From Afipia sp. (lineage in GTDB: Bacteria > Pseudomonadota > Alphaproteobacteria > Rhizobiales > Xanthobacteraceae): a stretch of DNA of 64,000 nt. Below the pieces are notes generated by a model. The model searched no databases. It was not told where the DNA came from and saw only the letters and a program-made list of their open reading frames with translations. Each line of letters starts with the position of its first letter. Position 1 is the stretch's first letter. The position numbers were made by a program, and so were the translations under genes. Positions 25,626 through 35,316 of the stretch are shown piece after piece. The stretch covers positions 1 to 64,000 of the forward strand of contig JAFKER010000008.1 of assembly GCA_017308595.1 (NCBI GenBank). The letters run 5' to 3'.

Positions 25626-27419
25626 ATGACGATCTACAAAGCACCCGTCGAAGATGTGAGCTTTCTCCTCAACGACGTTTTCCAGATCGACCGCTACAAC
25701 AACTTGCCCGGTTTTGCCGATGCGTCTGCCGATGTTCGTGCTGCGATCATCGATGAAGCCGCGAAGTTCAGCGAGCAGGTGCTGCAGCCGCTGAATCACT
25801 CGGGCGATCAGGAAGGCTGTACGCGTCATGACGATGGCCGGGTGACGACTCCGAAGGGCTTCAAGGAAGCTTTCAAGCAGTTTGCCGACGGCGGCTGGAT
25901 CGGCCTGTCGGCTCCGGTGGAATTCGGCGGGCAGGGTTTGCCGGTCTCGCTGTCGCAGACCGTCAACGAGTTCACGATGTCGGCCAACATGGCCTTCTCA
26001 ATGTATGGTGGCCTGACGCAGGGCGCGATGGCCGCGCTGCTGGTGCACGGGTCGGATGCACAGAAGAAGACCTTTGTGCCGAAGATGGTGACCGGCGAGT
26101 GGGCTGGCACCATGAATCTGACCGAGCCCCAATGCGGCACCGACCTCGGCCTGATGCGCACCAAGGCGGTGAAGCAGGCGGACGGCACTTACAAGATCAC
26201 CGGAACCAAGATCTTCATCTCGGGCGGCGAGCAGGATCTCACCGAGAACATCGTGCATCTCGTGCTCGCACGTATCGAAGGCGCGCCTGCGGGCATCAAG
26301 GGCGTGTCGCTCTTCGTTGTGCCCAAGAAGAAGCTGAACGCGGACGGCTCGCTGACCAGTGAGATGAACGGCGTGTCGTGCGGCTCGATCGAACACAAGA
26401 TGGGCATTCACGGCAACTCGACCTGCGTGCTGAACTTTGACAACGCTGTCGGAACGCTGGTCGGTGAAGAGAACAAGGGCATGCAGGCCATGTTCGTCAT
26501 GATGAACGAGGCTCGTCTCGGCGTCGGCGTGCAGGGCCTGTCGCAGTCCGAAGTCGCCTATCAGAATGCCGTGAATTACGCGCGCGAGCGCCTGCAGGGC
26601 CGCTCGCTGACGGGCGCGAAAGAAAAAGACAAGCCTGCCGATCCGATCATTGTGCATCCGGACGTGCGCCGCACCTTGATGTCGATCCGCGCGTTCAACG
26701 AAGCTGCGCGCGCGCTCGTGGTGTGGACCTCGCTCAAGAGCGATCTCGCGCACCGCTCCGACGACGCCAAGGAGCGTCAGGCCGCTGACGACCATATGGG
26801 CTTGTTGACACCAGTCATTAAGGCGATGCTGACCGATCAGGGCTTCGCCAATGCGGTTGCCGCGCAGCAGATGTTCGGCGGGCATGGTTACATTGTCGAG
26901 ACCGGCGTCGAACAGTTCGTTCGCGATGCACGCATCTCGATGATCTACGAAGGCGCCAACGGCATTCAGGCGCTCGATCTCGTCGGCCGCAAGCTCGCCC
27001 GCGACGGTGGGCGTGCCATCACCACCTTCTTCGGAGAGGTCACGGCCTTCATGAAGGAAAACGGTGCGAACGAGGCACTCAAGCCTTTCATCGCGCCGCT
27101 CGGTGCCGCGCTGAAGGATTTGCAGCAGGCCACCATGTGGCTGATGCAGAACGCGCTGACGAAGCCTGACAATGCAGGCGCGGCCTCGACCGACTACCTG
27201 CATCTCTTCGGCCTTGTGACGCTCGGCTATATGTGGGCGCGCATGGCGAAGGTGGCGCAGGACAAGCTGGCGGACGGCGGCGATCAGGCTTACCTGAAGA
27301 CCAAGCTGGTTACCGGCAAGTTCTTCGTGGAGCGCATGCTGCCCGAGACTTCGCTGCGGCTATCACGCGTTCAGGCTGGATCCGATACGATGATGGAATT
27401 GCCCGCCGAGGCGTTCTGA
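25626..27419 (+). CDS. Acyl-CoA dehydrogenase (FadE-like, about 600 residues)
   Basis: The 597-residue flavoprotein catalyses the first step of beta-oxidation, forming a trans-2-enoyl-CoA. It is longer than classical 380-residue acyl-CoA dehydrogenases because of an extra C-terminal domain (about 470-597), as in the DmdC/FadE5-like group. FAD/substrate blocks seen are MNLTEPQCGTDLGLMRTKA, TGTKIFISGGEQDL and MFGGHGYIVETGVEQFVRDARI. It is first in the fad cluster and is followed by a strong terminator, so it is probably also expressed apart from the thiolase. Confidence 0.93.
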   Translation: MTIYKAPVEDVSFLLNDVFQIDRYNNLPGFADASADVRAAIIDEAAKFSEQVLQPLNHSGDQEGCTRHDDGRVTTPKGFKEAFKQFADGGWIGLSAPVEFGGQGLPVSLSQTVNEFTMSANMAFSMYGGLTQGAMAALLVHGSDAQKKTFVPKMVTGEWAGTMNLTEPQCGTDLGLMRTKAVKQADGTYKITGTKIFISGGEQDLTENIVHLVLARIEGAPAGIKGVSLFVVPKKKLNADGSLTSEMNGVSCGSIEHKMGIHGNSTCVLNFDNAVGTLVGEENKGMQAMFVMMNEARLGVGVQGLSQSEVAYQNAVNYARERLQGRSLTGAKEKDKPADPIIVHPDVRRTLMSIRAFNEAARALVVWTSLKSDLAHRSDDAKERQAADDHMGLLTPVIKAMLTDQGFANAVAAQQMFGGHGYIVETGVEQFVRDARISMIYEGANGIQALDLVGRKLARDGGRAITTFFGEVTAFMKENGANEALKPFIAPLGAALKDLQQATMWLMQNALTKPDNAGAASTDYLHLFGLVTLGYMWARMAKVAQDKLADGGDQAYLKTKLVTGKFFVERMLPETSLRLSRVQAGSDTMMELPAEAF

Positions 27420-27433
27420 TCTTCTTAAAGATG

Positions 27434-27464
27434 ATCCCGCGCCGGTCTCCGGCGCGGGATTTTT
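27434..27464 (+). terminator. Strong intrinsic terminator after acyl-CoA dehydrogenase
   Basis: Perfect 12-bp arms (27434-27445 and 27449-27460) with a TCT loop are followed by a T run to 27464. It lies 15 bp after the stop and 38 bp before the thiolase gene. It should reduce or uncouple transcription of the downstream fad genes. Confidence 0.85.
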
Positions 27465-27501
27465 CCATCGCACTTCTACAATCATACTTCAGGAGGACGT
27501 C

Positions 27502-28710
27502 ATGCCAGAGGCATTTATCTACGACCATGTGCGCACGCCGCGCGGCAAAGGCAAATCCGACGGCTCACTGCATGAGGTGACCGCGCTGGCGCTGGCGACC
27601 GCGCCGCTGAAAGCGCTCAAGGAGCGTAACAGTCTCGCCGCCGACAGCATCGATGACGTCGTTCTCGGTGTGGTCGATCCGATCGGCGAGGCGGGCGGCG
27701 ATATCGCGCGCTTCGCTGCGCTGAATGCCGGTTTTGATACCTCGGTGCCGGGCGTGCAGATCAATCGTTTCTGCGCATCGGGTCTCGATGCAGTGAACTT
27801 CGCCGCGGCGCAGGTTATGTCGGGTCAGCATGAATTGACCATCGGCGGCGGCGCGGAATCCATGAGCCGTGTCGGCATCATGTCGTCGGGCGCGGCATGG
27901 CCGATGGACCCGTCGATGGCGGTGCCAAGCTACTTCATGCCGCAGGGCGTGGCGGCGGATCTGATCGCCACGAAGTACGGCTTCTCGCGCGACAATGTCG
28001 ATGCGTATGCAGTGCAGAGCCAGCAGCGCGCCGCGAAAGCGTGGGACGAGGGCCGCTTCAAGAAGTCGGTGATTCCGGTGAAGGATATCAACGGCATTAC
28101 CATCCTCGACAAGGACGAGCATATGCGTCCAAGCACCACCATGCAGTCGCTGGGCCAGTTGCAGGCTTCGTTCGCGGCGATGGGCGCGATGGGTGGTTTC
28201 GATGCGGTGGCTGTGCAGTCGCATCCGGAGATCGAGGCGGTGAACTATGTCCATCACGCTGGCAACTCGTCGGGCATCGTCGACGGCGCCGGCGCGGTTC
28301 TGCTCGGCAATGCCGAAGCCGGCAAGAAGCATAACCTCAAGCCGCGTGCAAAGATTCGTGCGTTCGCAAATATCGGCTCGGAACCGGCGATGATGCTGAC
28401 GGGTCCGGTTGACGTGACCAAGAAGGTGCTGGAGCGTTCCGGCATGAAACTGTCGGACATCGATCTGTTCGAGCTGAACGAAGCGTTCGCTTCGGTTGTG
28501 CTGCGTTACATTCAGGCGTTCGACATCGACAACGAGAAGATCAACGTCAACGGCGGCGCGATCGCCATGGGGCATCCGCTCGGCGCGACGGGCGCGATGA
28601 TTCTCGGCACTGTGCTCGATGAACTTGAGCGCACCAATAAATCCACCGCTCTTGTCACGCTGTGCATCGGCGGCGGCATGGGCACCGCGACCATCATCGA
28701 GCGCGTTTGA
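27502..28710 (+). CDS. fadA: Acetyl-CoA C-acyltransferase (thiolase)
   Basis: The 402-residue thiolase performs the last step of beta-oxidation. Cys91 in [12 protein letters not shown] is the acyl-accepting nucleophile. [15 protein letters not shown] holds the active histidine, and CIGGGMGTA (Cys388) provides the second cysteine. An AGGAGG ribosome site lies at about 27490. FadJ follows 11 bp later, so the two are co-transcribed as a multienzyme pair. FadA is assigned by context; biosynthetic thiolases look similar. Confidence 0.93.
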   Translation: MPEAFIYDHVRTPRGKGKSDGSLHEVTALALATAPLKALKERNSLAADSIDDVVLGVVDPIGEAGGDIARFAALNAGFDTSVPGVQINRFCASGLDAVNFAAAQVMSGQHELTIGGGAESMSRVGIMSSGAAWPMDPSMAVPSYFMPQGVAADLIATKYGFSRDNVDAYAVQSQQRAAKAWDEGRFKKSVIPVKDINGITILDKDEHMRPSTTMQSLGQLQASFAAMGAMGGFDAVAVQSHPEIEAVNYVHHAGNSSGIVDGAGAVLLGNAEAGKKHNLKPRAKIRAFANIGSEPAMMLTGPVDVTKKVLERSGMKLSDIDLFELNEAFASVVLRYIQAFDIDNEKINVNGGAIAMGHPLGATGAMILGTVLDELERTNKSTALVTLCIGGGMGTATIIERV

Positions 28711-28721
28711 GGATCGATCAC

Positions 28722-30935
28722 ATGGCTTACAAGAATTTCAAGGTTGAAACCGACGCGGACGGCATTGCCGTCGTCACCTGGGATATTCCCGGCAAGTCGA
28801 TGAACGTGCTGGACGAGACCACCGGTCTCGAACTCGCGGACATCGTCAACGCGACCACCAAAGACGCTGCGATCAAGGGCGTCGTCCTCACCTCTGGCAA
28901 GGAAGCGTTTTCCGGCGGTGCGGACCTCACCATGCTGGAAGGCATGAATCGCGCCTATCTCGAATTGCTCAAGAGCAAGGGCGAGGAAGCTGCGAACATT
29001 TATGTCTTCGAAGAAGTCCGCAAGCTGTCGCAGACGCTGCGCAACATCGAAACCTCCGGTAAGCCGTGGGTTGCGGCGATCAACGGCCTTGCTTTCGGCG
29101 GCGCGTTCGAACTGGCGCTGGCGTGTCACTATCGCATCGCCTCGGAGAATCCGAAGACGCGTCTCGGCCTGCCTGAGGTCAAGGTCGGCCTGTTCCCGGG
29201 CGGCGGCGGCACCCAGCGTCTGCCGCGCATGATCCAGCCGATGGAAGCCCTGCAGATGCTGCTCAAGGGCGATGCCATCGACCTCGTGAAGGCGAAGTCG
29301 CTCGGGATTGTCGGCTCGGTCGTTCCTGCTGCGGACCTGATCAAGGCGTCGAAGGAGTGGATCAAGGCTGGCGGCAAGGCTGTCGCGCCATGGGACGAGA
29401 AGGGTTTCAAACTGCCCGGCGGCGCGGTTTATTCAAAGGGCGGCATGCAGTTGTTCCCGCCCGCGAACGCGATCCTGCGCCGCGAGACTTACGACAACTA
29501 TCCGGCCGCGCGTGCGATTATGCAGTGCGTCTATGAAGGCTTGCAGTTGCCGATGGATACGGCGCTGCGTGTCGAGTCGCGCTATTTCTCCAAGATACTG
29601 CGCTCGAAGGAAGCGGCGGCGATGATCCGCTCGCTGTTCGTGTCGATGCAGGAGTTGAACAAGGGCGCACGCCGCCCGAAGAATGTCCCGGAAACCAAGG
29701 TCAAGAAACTTGCCGTCATCGGTGCGGGATTCATGGGCGCCAGCGTCGGCTTTGTGTCCGCCCAGGCTGGCATCGATGTGGTGCTGATCGATCGCGATCA
29801 GGACAGTGCCGACAAGGGCAAGGGTCACGCCAAGACCATGCTCGACGGCATGATCGCCAAGGGCCGCATGAAGCAGGACAAGGCCGACGCCATCCTCGCG
29901 CGCATTTCCGCGACCCCTGATTACAATGCGATCAAGGATTGCGACCTCGTGATCGAGGCTGTGTTCGAAGACCGCAAGGTGAAGGCGGAGACCTATGCCA
30001 AGGCGCAGCCGCTGCTACGCGAAGGCGCGATCTTCGCATCCAACACTTCGACCCTGCCGATTAACTCGCTGGCCGAGGAGTGGAAGGACCAGTCGAAGTT
30101 CATCGGCATTCACTTCTTCTCACCGGTCGAGAAGATGATGCTGGTTGAGATCATCGTCGGCAAGAACACCGGCGATCTGGCGCTGGCGACCGCCCTCGAT
30201 TACGTGCGGCAGATCAACAAGACGCCGATCGTGGTCAACGACTCGCGCGGTTTCTTCGCCAACCGCTGCGTGCTGCGTTACATCTCTGAAGGCTACGAGA
30301 TGTTCAAGGAAGGCGTGCCGCCCGCGATGATCGAGAATGTCGGCAAGATGGCCGGTATGCCGGTCGGCCCGCTCTCGCTCAACGATGAAGTTGCCATCGA
30401 CTTGTCGTTGAAGATTCTCAAGGCCACTGAGGCCGACATTGGCCCGCAGGCCGTCGATCCGGAGCAGAAGGCGCTTCTGGTCGAGATGGTGGAGAAGCGT
30501 GGCCGCTTTGGCCGCAAGAACGGCAAGGGCTTCTACGACTATCCGGAGAAGGGCAAGGGCCAGAAAAAGCTGTGGCCGGAACTGACCTCCCTGCAGTCCA
30601 AGCATCTCGATCCGGATACGCTGGATGTCGAGGAACTGAAGCAGCGCTTCCTTGTGGTGCAGGCGGTAGAAGCCGCGCGCACGGTCGAGGATCATGTCAT
30701 CACCGATCCGCGCGAAGCGGATGTCGGCTCGATCCTCGGCTTCGGCTTCGCGCCGTTCACCGGCGGGACGCTGTCCTACATCGACTTCATGGGCACCAAG
30801 AACTTTGTCGAGCTGTGCCACAAGCTCGAGAAGAAGTACGGGTCGCGGTTCACGCCGCCGAAGCTGCTGGAAGACATGGCTGCCAAGGGCGAGACTTTCT
30901 ACGGACGCTTCGCGCCGAAGAAGGCTGCGGCATAA
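28722..30935 (+). CDS. fadJ: Enoyl-CoA hydratase / 3-hydroxyacyl-CoA dehydrogenase
   Basis: The 737-residue bifunctional beta-oxidation enzyme has an N-terminal crotonase domain (about 1-190, with [20 protein letters not shown] and [14 protein letters not shown]). A Rossmann NAD domain starts near 325 ([19 protein letters not shown]), and the C-terminal dehydrogenase domains contain [14 protein letters not shown] and [15 protein letters not shown]. It uses the thiolase gene's transcript and ends at a clear terminator. The ATG at 28722 starts the conserved domain; an upstream in-frame ATG overlaps the thiolase gene. Confidence 0.94.
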   Translation: MAYKNFKVETDADGIAVVTWDIPGKSMNVLDETTGLELADIVNATTKDAAIKGVVLTSGKEAFSGGADLTMLEGMNRAYLELLKSKGEEAANIYVFEEVRKLSQTLRNIETSGKPWVAAINGLAFGGAFELALACHYRIASENPKTRLGLPEVKVGLFPGGGGTQRLPRMIQPMEALQMLLKGDAIDLVKAKSLGIVGSVVPAADLIKASKEWIKAGGKAVAPWDEKGFKLPGGAVYSKGGMQLFPPANAILRRETYDNYPAARAIMQCVYEGLQLPMDTALRVESRYFSKILRSKEAAAMIRSLFVSMQELNKGARRPKNVPETKVKKLAVIGAGFMGASVGFVSAQAGIDVVLIDRDQDSADKGKGHAKTMLDGMIAKGRMKQDKADAILARISATPDYNAIKDCDLVIEAVFEDRKVKAETYAKAQPLLREGAIFASNTSTLPINSLAEEWKDQSKFIGIHFFSPVEKMMLVEIIVGKNTGDLALATALDYVRQINKTPIVVNDSRGFFANRCVLRYISEGYEMFKEGVPPAMIENVGKMAGMPVGPLSLNDEVAIDLSLKILKATEADIGPQAVDPEQKALLVEMVEKRGRFGRKNGKGFYDYPEKGKGQKKLWPELTSLQSKHLDPDTLDVEELKQRFLVVQAVEAARTVEDHVITDPREADVGSILGFGFAPFTGGTLSYIDFMGTKNFVELCHKLEKKYGSRFTPPKLLEDMAAKGETFYGRFAPKKAAA

Positions 30936-30959
30936 CCAGTCTTGCAATCTCAAAAAGCA

Positions 30960-30988
30960 AAGGCGGGATCATCGATCCCGCCTTTTTT
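30960..30988 (+). terminator. Intrinsic terminator of the fad cluster
   Basis: An 11-bp stem (30960-30970 with 30974-30984) with an ATC loop is followed by a T run to 30988. It closes the rightward fad unit. The A-rich left flank means it could also serve leftward transcripts such as the convergent GST gene. Confidence 0.85.
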
Positions 30989-31011
30989 CTTTCTCAAAGC
31001 TTTGCTCGCGC

Positions 31012-31626
31012 TTACGACGCCTTCAGCAGTCCTTCAGCGGTGAGCGCTTCCTGCACCTTCGGACGTGCCGCCACACGGGCCTTGTAGGCGACGAGGTTCG
31101 GCAAGCCGGAAATGTCGAGGCCGACACGCTCCGCCCATGCGAGCATTGTGAAGAGATAGGCATCCGGCACGGTGAAGGCGTCGCCCATCACGTAATCGCG
31201 GCCCTTGAGCGCCTGATCCACGTACTTAAATTTCCCCATAAGGCGGTCCTTGAAGAACGCTTTGGTTTCGTCCGACAGCACCGGCTGAAACAGCGGGCTG
31301 AAATTCTTGTGCAGTTCGCTGGCGATGAAGTTCAGCCATTCCTGCAGCTTGTAGCGGTCGCTGGTGCCGTGAGCAGGCGCCAGATTCTTCTGCGGGGCGC
31401 TGTCGGCGATCATCTGGACGATAACAGCGCCTTCGGTCAGCAGGTCGCCGTTGGTCAGGCCAAGCGCGGGCACCTGCCCCTTGGGGTTGACTGCAAGATA
31501 GTCGCCGCCGTCCTCGAGTTTCTTCGCCTTCAGGTCGACCCGGACCAGATCGAACGGCAGGCCGGCCTCTTTGAGGGCGATATGCGGGGAGAGCGAGCAG
31601 GCACCTGGCGAATAATAGAGTTTCAT
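31012..31626 (-). CDS. gstA: Glutathione S-transferase, bacterial beta/GstA type
   Basis: The 204-residue cytosolic protein has a thioredoxin-fold N-terminal domain with the typical MKLYYSPGACSLSPHIAL (candidate Cys10), the NPKGQVPAL cis-proline segment, and an all-helical C-terminal domain with ASELHKNFSPLF. It conjugates or transfers glutathione. It is divergent from a MarR regulator, with palindromes in the shared 156-bp region. The ribosome site is AGGAGG-like (31630 area). Confidence 0.93.
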   Translation of the reverse strand: MKLYYSPGACSLSPHIALKEAGLPFDLVRVDLKAKKLEDGGDYLAVNPKGQVPALGLTNGDLLTEGAVIVQMIADSAPQKNLAPAHGTSDRYKLQEWLNFIASELHKNFSPLFQPVLSDETKAFFKDRLMGKFKYVDQALKGRDYVMGDAFTVPDAYLFTMLAWAERVGLDISGLPNLVAYKARVAARPKVQEALTAEGLLKAS

Positions 31627-31687
31627 AGGAGGTATCCTTTTGAGGATTTAGGGCGTTTGGGCATTGGCAAGACCTATGGCCACCTCC

Positions 31688-31725
31688 TAAATGCAGGGAT
31701 GTCAAGATTGATGCAACTGCATTTA
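31688..31725. promoter_or_regulatory. Inverted-repeat operator between gst and marR
   Basis: TAAATGCAG (31688-31696) and CTGCATTTA (31717-31725) are perfect 9-bp inverted arms with a 20-base spacer. A shorter palindrome ATGCA-AC-TGCAT (31711-31722) lies inside. It is the likely binding site of the divergent MarR protein. A TTGACA lies on the gst strand at 31700-31705 within the same block. Confidence 0.6.
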
Positions 31726-31782
31726 TTGGGATAGAGTGGGCTGGCCCGCGGATTTGGGCAGCCCAGCGGCACGGACACGACC

Positions 31783-32298
31783 ATGAAGCGCAAACCATCT
31801 ACCGAGGCGACGGAGGTCTGGATCCGCCTGATGCGGGTTCAGAACAAGGTGCTCGGCGCGGTCGAGCAGGATCTGAAAAAGGCGGGGTTTCCGCCGCTGG
31901 CCTGGTATGACGCGCTGCTCGAACTGTCGCGCGCGCCAAGCGGCGAATTGCGCCCGGTCGAACTCGAGAAGCAGATGTTGCTGCCGCAGTATTCGACCTC
32001 GCGCTTGATCGATCGCCTTGTCGAGGAAGGTCTTGCCGCGCGCCGCGAGTGCAAGATGGACAAGCGCGGCTTGTTCGTCGAGATCACCGAGGCCGGACGC
32101 GAGTTGCAGAAGAAAATGTGGAATTCCTATTCGGCAGCGATCGAGCGGCATATTGGCTCGAAGCTGTCGGACGCGGATGCGGTGAAGCTCGCGGGCCTGC
32201 TGGATCGTCTTGGCTGCTGCGCGGGTGCCCCGCAGGCGATGACCATCTCGAAAGACGCCGCCAAGGAATCCGCCAAAGAAGTCACGTCGGCCCGATGA
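31783..32298 (+). CDS. MarR family transcriptional regulator
   Basis: The 171-residue winged-helix repressor has the recognition helix region LEKQMLLPQYSTSRLIDRLV and wing RRECKMDKRGLFVEITEAG. It has a lysine/serine-rich tail after about 155. Divergent from gst, it probably represses that gene and itself in response to an electrophile or aromatic compound. It is followed by gshA after 111 bp. Confidence 0.9.
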   Translation: MKRKPSTEATEVWIRLMRVQNKVLGAVEQDLKKAGFPPLAWYDALLELSRAPSGELRPVELEKQMLLPQYSTSRLIDRLVEEGLAARRECKMDKRGLFVEITEAGRELQKKMWNSYSAAIERHIGSKLSDADAVKLAGLLDRLGCCAGAPQAMTISKDAAKESAKEVTSAR

Positions 32299-32409
32299 TC
32301 CTTTCTTTACCTCTCGTGGGTACGGATGCCCGCGTCCGTGGCGTCCGCCTGCATCGTGCGCTGACCCGTCAATCAACTTGTCGTGCAACTTGTCTTGTCT
32401 GGATGTCCC

Positions 32410-33780
32410 ATGGCGCGTGATCAGATCGATATGACTCCCCTGGAGTCGCGGGACGAACTGATCGCTTGGCTGGAAGCCGGCGTGAAGCCGAAGTCCGATT
32501 TTCGCATCGGCACTGAACATGAGAAAACACCGTTCACGCTCGAAGGTCACAGGCCCGTGCCTTATGAGGGCGCGCGCGGTATTCGCGCCGTGCTCGAAGG
32601 CATGCAACTCCTGCTCGGTTGGGAGCCGATCATGGAGAACGGCAATATCATCGGCCTCTATGATGTGACCGGTGGCGGCGCGATTTCGCTGGAGCCAGGC
32701 GGGCAGTTCGAGCTGTCCGGCGCGCCGGTCGAAACCATTCACCAGACCTCATCCGAGTTGATGGCGCATCTGGCGCAGGTGCGCGAAGTGGCGGCACCGC
32801 TCGGTATCGGGTTTCTCGGCCTCGGCATGACGCCATCATGGTCGCGCGAGGAGATTCCGGTCATGCCGAAGGGCCGCTATCGGATCATGACCAATTACAT
32901 GCCGAAGGTCGGCCAGTACGGCCTCGATATGATGTATCGGACCTGTACCGTGCAGACCAATCTCGACTTTTGCTCCGAAGCCGACATGGTCAAGAAGCTG
33001 CGCGTGTCGGTGGCGCTGCAGCCGGTCGCGACGGCACTGTTCGCGAATTCGCCGTTCACCGAAGGCAAGGCCAATGGGTTCCTGTCGTTCCGTTCGGAAA
33101 TCTGGCGCGACACCGACAATGCGCGCGCCGGGATGATTCCGTGGGCGTTCGAGGACGGCATGAGCTTCGAGCGCTGGGTTGATTACGCGCTCGACGTCCC
33201 GATGTACTTCGTCAAGCGAGGCGATGACTATATCGACGTATCAGGTTCGTCGTTCCGTGATTTCTTCGACGGCAAGAACAAATTGATGCCCGGCGAGAAG
33301 CCGACCTTGTCCGACTGGGCCAATCATCTTTCGACAATTTTCCCCGAGGTGCGCCTCAAGCGCTATCTCGAAATGCGCGGCTCTGACAACGTGCCGTGGC
33401 AGCAGTTGCCGTCGCTGCCGGCATTCTGGGTGGGCCTTTTGTATGATGACGAAAGCCTCGACGCAGCATGGGAGATTGCCAAGCGCTGGACAGCCCATGA
33501 GCGGCAGGCGTTGCGTGATGATGTGCCGCGGCTCGGCTTCAAGGCGAAGATCGGTAACCGTTATCTGTTCGAGGTGGCCAAGGATTGTCTGGCTCTGGCG
33601 CACAAGGGGCTTGCCCGGCGGGGCCGGATCGATCACCTGGGCCGCGATGAGACGCGGTATCTGGAGCCGCTCGATCAGATCATGGAAGCGGGACGCACGC
33701 CGGCGGAGCGGCTGCTCGAGAAGTTCAACGGCCCCTGGGGGCATTCGGTCGATCCCGCATACACCGAATACGCTTTCTGA
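32410..33780 (+). CDS. gshA: Glutamate--cysteine ligase (plant/alphaproteobacterial type)
   Basis: The 456-residue enzyme makes gamma-glutamylcysteine, the first step of glutathione synthesis. Blocks seen are DFRIGTEHEKTPFTL, SLEPGGQFELSGAP, MPKGRYRIMTNYM and YRTCTVQTNLDF, typical of the GCS2-like family shared with plants. The start at 32410 (MARDQIDM) fits homologues. A 9-base direct repeat, CAACTTGTC, occurs twice just upstream. With gst and marR next door this forms a thiol-defence group. Confidence 0.94.
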   Translation: MARDQIDMTPLESRDELIAWLEAGVKPKSDFRIGTEHEKTPFTLEGHRPVPYEGARGIRAVLEGMQLLLGWEPIMENGNIIGLYDVTGGGAISLEPGGQFELSGAPVETIHQTSSELMAHLAQVREVAAPLGIGFLGLGMTPSWSREEIPVMPKGRYRIMTNYMPKVGQYGLDMMYRTCTVQTNLDFCSEADMVKKLRVSVALQPVATALFANSPFTEGKANGFLSFRSEIWRDTDNARAGMIPWAFEDGMSFERWVDYALDVPMYFVKRGDDYIDVSGSSFRDFFDGKNKLMPGEKPTLSDWANHLSTIFPEVRLKRYLEMRGSDNVPWQQLPSLPAFWVGLLYDDESLDAAWEIAKRWTAHERQALRDDVPRLGFKAKIGNRYLFEVAKDCLALAHKGLARRGRIDHLGRDETRYLEPLDQIMEAGRTPAERLLEKFNGPWGHSVDPAYTEYAF

Positions 33781-33903
33781 TTCAGCGGGTTATCGTTATC
33801 ACACGAATGTTGTTCCGGCATTTATCTGCCGTTCATCTGCCATACATCCGCGCGGCGATTGAATAGGCGGCCCATCACACCGCCCTCCGCTGAAAGCGAA
33901 GTC

Positions 33904-34476
33904 ATGCCTCCCATCTGCGGTTTCAGATCATGCATGAGCTTTGGCATTGCTGCTGTCCTGGCGGTTGTCCTTGTTTGTCTTGCCGGAATTCGCCCGGTTC
34001 AGGCGCAAGCCAGCTTCGATCGTCCGGGCAATGATTATTCGCGGACGGAGATGCCCTCCGGCGATCCCGCCGTCTGCGCGTTGCAATGCGAGCGTGACCG
34101 CCGCTGCCGTGCATGGAGCTTCAACTATCCTGCGGTGAGCGATGAACATGCGGTTTGCTGGCTCAAGAATGCCGTGCCGCCACGGGTGCCGAGCAGTTGC
34201 TGCGTTTCGGGGGTGCGCGGTGCGGGTGTGGTCGAGCCGCGCAACAGTTTCCTTGAGGTGGAGACCGACCGGCCGGGCGGCGACTATCGCAGTGTCGAGG
34301 TAGAGACCGACCCGAAAGGCGCGACGTGCAAGGCTGTGTGTGACGAAGACAAGAAGTGCCGTGCCTGGACCTATGCGCGGCCCGGTTATATCGGAAAATC
34401 AGCACGCTGTTTCCTGAAAGACCATGTCAAACCGCCGCGCCGCAAGCCGGGATTTATCTCGGGCGTGGTGCGGTAA
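33904..34476 (+). CDS. Exported protein with two PAN/apple domains
   Basis: The 190-residue protein has a signal peptide (about 1-35, ending PVQAQA). Two similar units of about 70 residues follow. Each starts with a DRPGxDY motif, contains CxxxCxxDxxCRAW (FNYPAV in the first, TYARPGY in the second), and ends with a cysteine and an SGVR/SGVVR segment. The spacing matches PAN_4 domains, which bind proteins or carbohydrates. It is probably periplasmic or surface-located. The start at 33904 is chosen for signal-peptide length; 33859 is possible. Confidence 0.85.
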   Translation: MPPICGFRSCMSFGIAAVLAVVLVCLAGIRPVQAQASFDRPGNDYSRTEMPSGDPAVCALQCERDRRCRAWSFNYPAVSDEHAVCWLKNAVPPRVPSSCCVSGVRGAGVVEPRNSFLEVETDRPGGDYRSVEVETDPKGATCKAVCDEDKKCRAWTYARPGYIGKSARCFLKDHVKPPRRKPGFISGVVR

Positions 34477-34556
34477 TCCGCGCGGACTAATGTCAAACGA
34501 TTTCCTGGTTTGCGCGTTGAATCATTCAGACCGGATTCAGCGATCGGGAGACTGCA

Positions 34557-34913
34557 GTGAAGCATTCTGGCATAGCCCTCACCGGACTCTTTGTCCTCGC
34601 CATCACCGCAACGGTTGAAGCCGCAGGCGAAGACAGGGACCGCTATGATTCGAGCAAGCCGGTGACCGTTGAAGGGGCGGTGCTGACCAGCACGTTCGAA
34701 GATCCGAACGCGACGATTGCCGTTAAAGCCTCTGACAAGATCTGGACCGTAACGATGGCGCCGGTTTCCCAGATGATCGAGCGCGGCGTGAAGGCGGATT
34801 TGGTCGCGGTCGGCAAGACGGTCTCGGCCTATGGCTATCAGTCGAAAGTTGAAATGAACGAGATGCGCGCGGAGCGGATCACGGTCGACGGCAAGACCTA
34901 CCAACTGCGCTGA
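34557..34913 (+). CDS. DUF6152-like exported protein
   Basis: The 118-residue protein has a signal peptide (1-23, ending VEAAG) and a small beta-rich domain (KPVTVEGAVLTSTFEDPNATI ... RAERITVDGKTYQLR) like DUF6152, which has an OB-like shape and unknown role. The start is a GTG at 34557 with GGGAG 6 bases before. It converges with the MmcQ/YjbR gene, 21 bp away. Confidence 0.72.
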   Translation: MKHSGIALTGLFVLAITATVEAAGEDRDRYDSSKPVTVEGAVLTSTFEDPNATIAVKASDKIWTVTMAPVSQMIERGVKADLVAVGKTVSAYGYQSKVEMNEMRAERITVDGKTYQLR

Positions 34914-34934
34914 TTTGCGCCAGAGCTTGATCGC

Positions 34935-35288
34935 CTAGTTGCGACGGACGGGCGTTTCATCGAAGGCCTTGAGCGCCTTTTTCGAGGCGAGCGAACGCCA
35001 GCGCCGCAGCAAAAATCCTTCAACCGCTTTCGGCTTCGCCTTCGGCAGCCGCAGCAACACCATCGGCCAGTCGCGATAGTGATCTGTGAAATAGAAAAGT
35101 TTCGGCTGGGTTTCGATCATCATCGTGCGTTCGTCCTGCTCGATATCGAACAGGACAAGGCTTTCGCCGTCTTCCTTCAGGCGCGTGAGCAGCTTTCCGC
35201 GCACCTTGAGCGCGGGCGTACCGTAGGAGGTTCCATCGGAAACCTCGGGCCATTTCAGGGCGATGGCGCGGACATCATCGAAGGTCAT
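34935..35288 (-). CDS. MmcQ/YjbR family DNA-binding-like protein
   Basis: The 117-residue protein has the CyaY/YjbR fold (MTFDDVRAIALKWPEV, SYGTPALKVRGKLL, YFTDHYRDWPMVL). YjbR-type proteins are called DNA-binding by structure, but their role is unclear. It follows tldD by 28 bp on the same strand and is probably co-transcribed. The start at 35288 removes a long antisense-like extension. Confidence 0.85.
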   Translation of the reverse strand: MTFDDVRAIALKWPEVSDGTSYGTPALKVRGKLLTRLKEDGESLVLFDIEQDERTMMIETQPKLFYFTDHYRDWPMVLLRLPKAKPKAVEGFLLRRWRSLASKKALKAFDETPVRRN

Positions 35289-35316
35289 CGGTGAAGATCC
35301 CGCGCGTGAACGGCCG

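Noticed and set aside
25998..27203. 401-codon open frame on the - strand
   Set aside because: It is antisense to the acyl-CoA dehydrogenase, whose reading frame shows clear family motifs.
31012..31626. GST gene as part of the fad operon
   Set aside because: It lies on the opposite strand and a strong terminator separates them.
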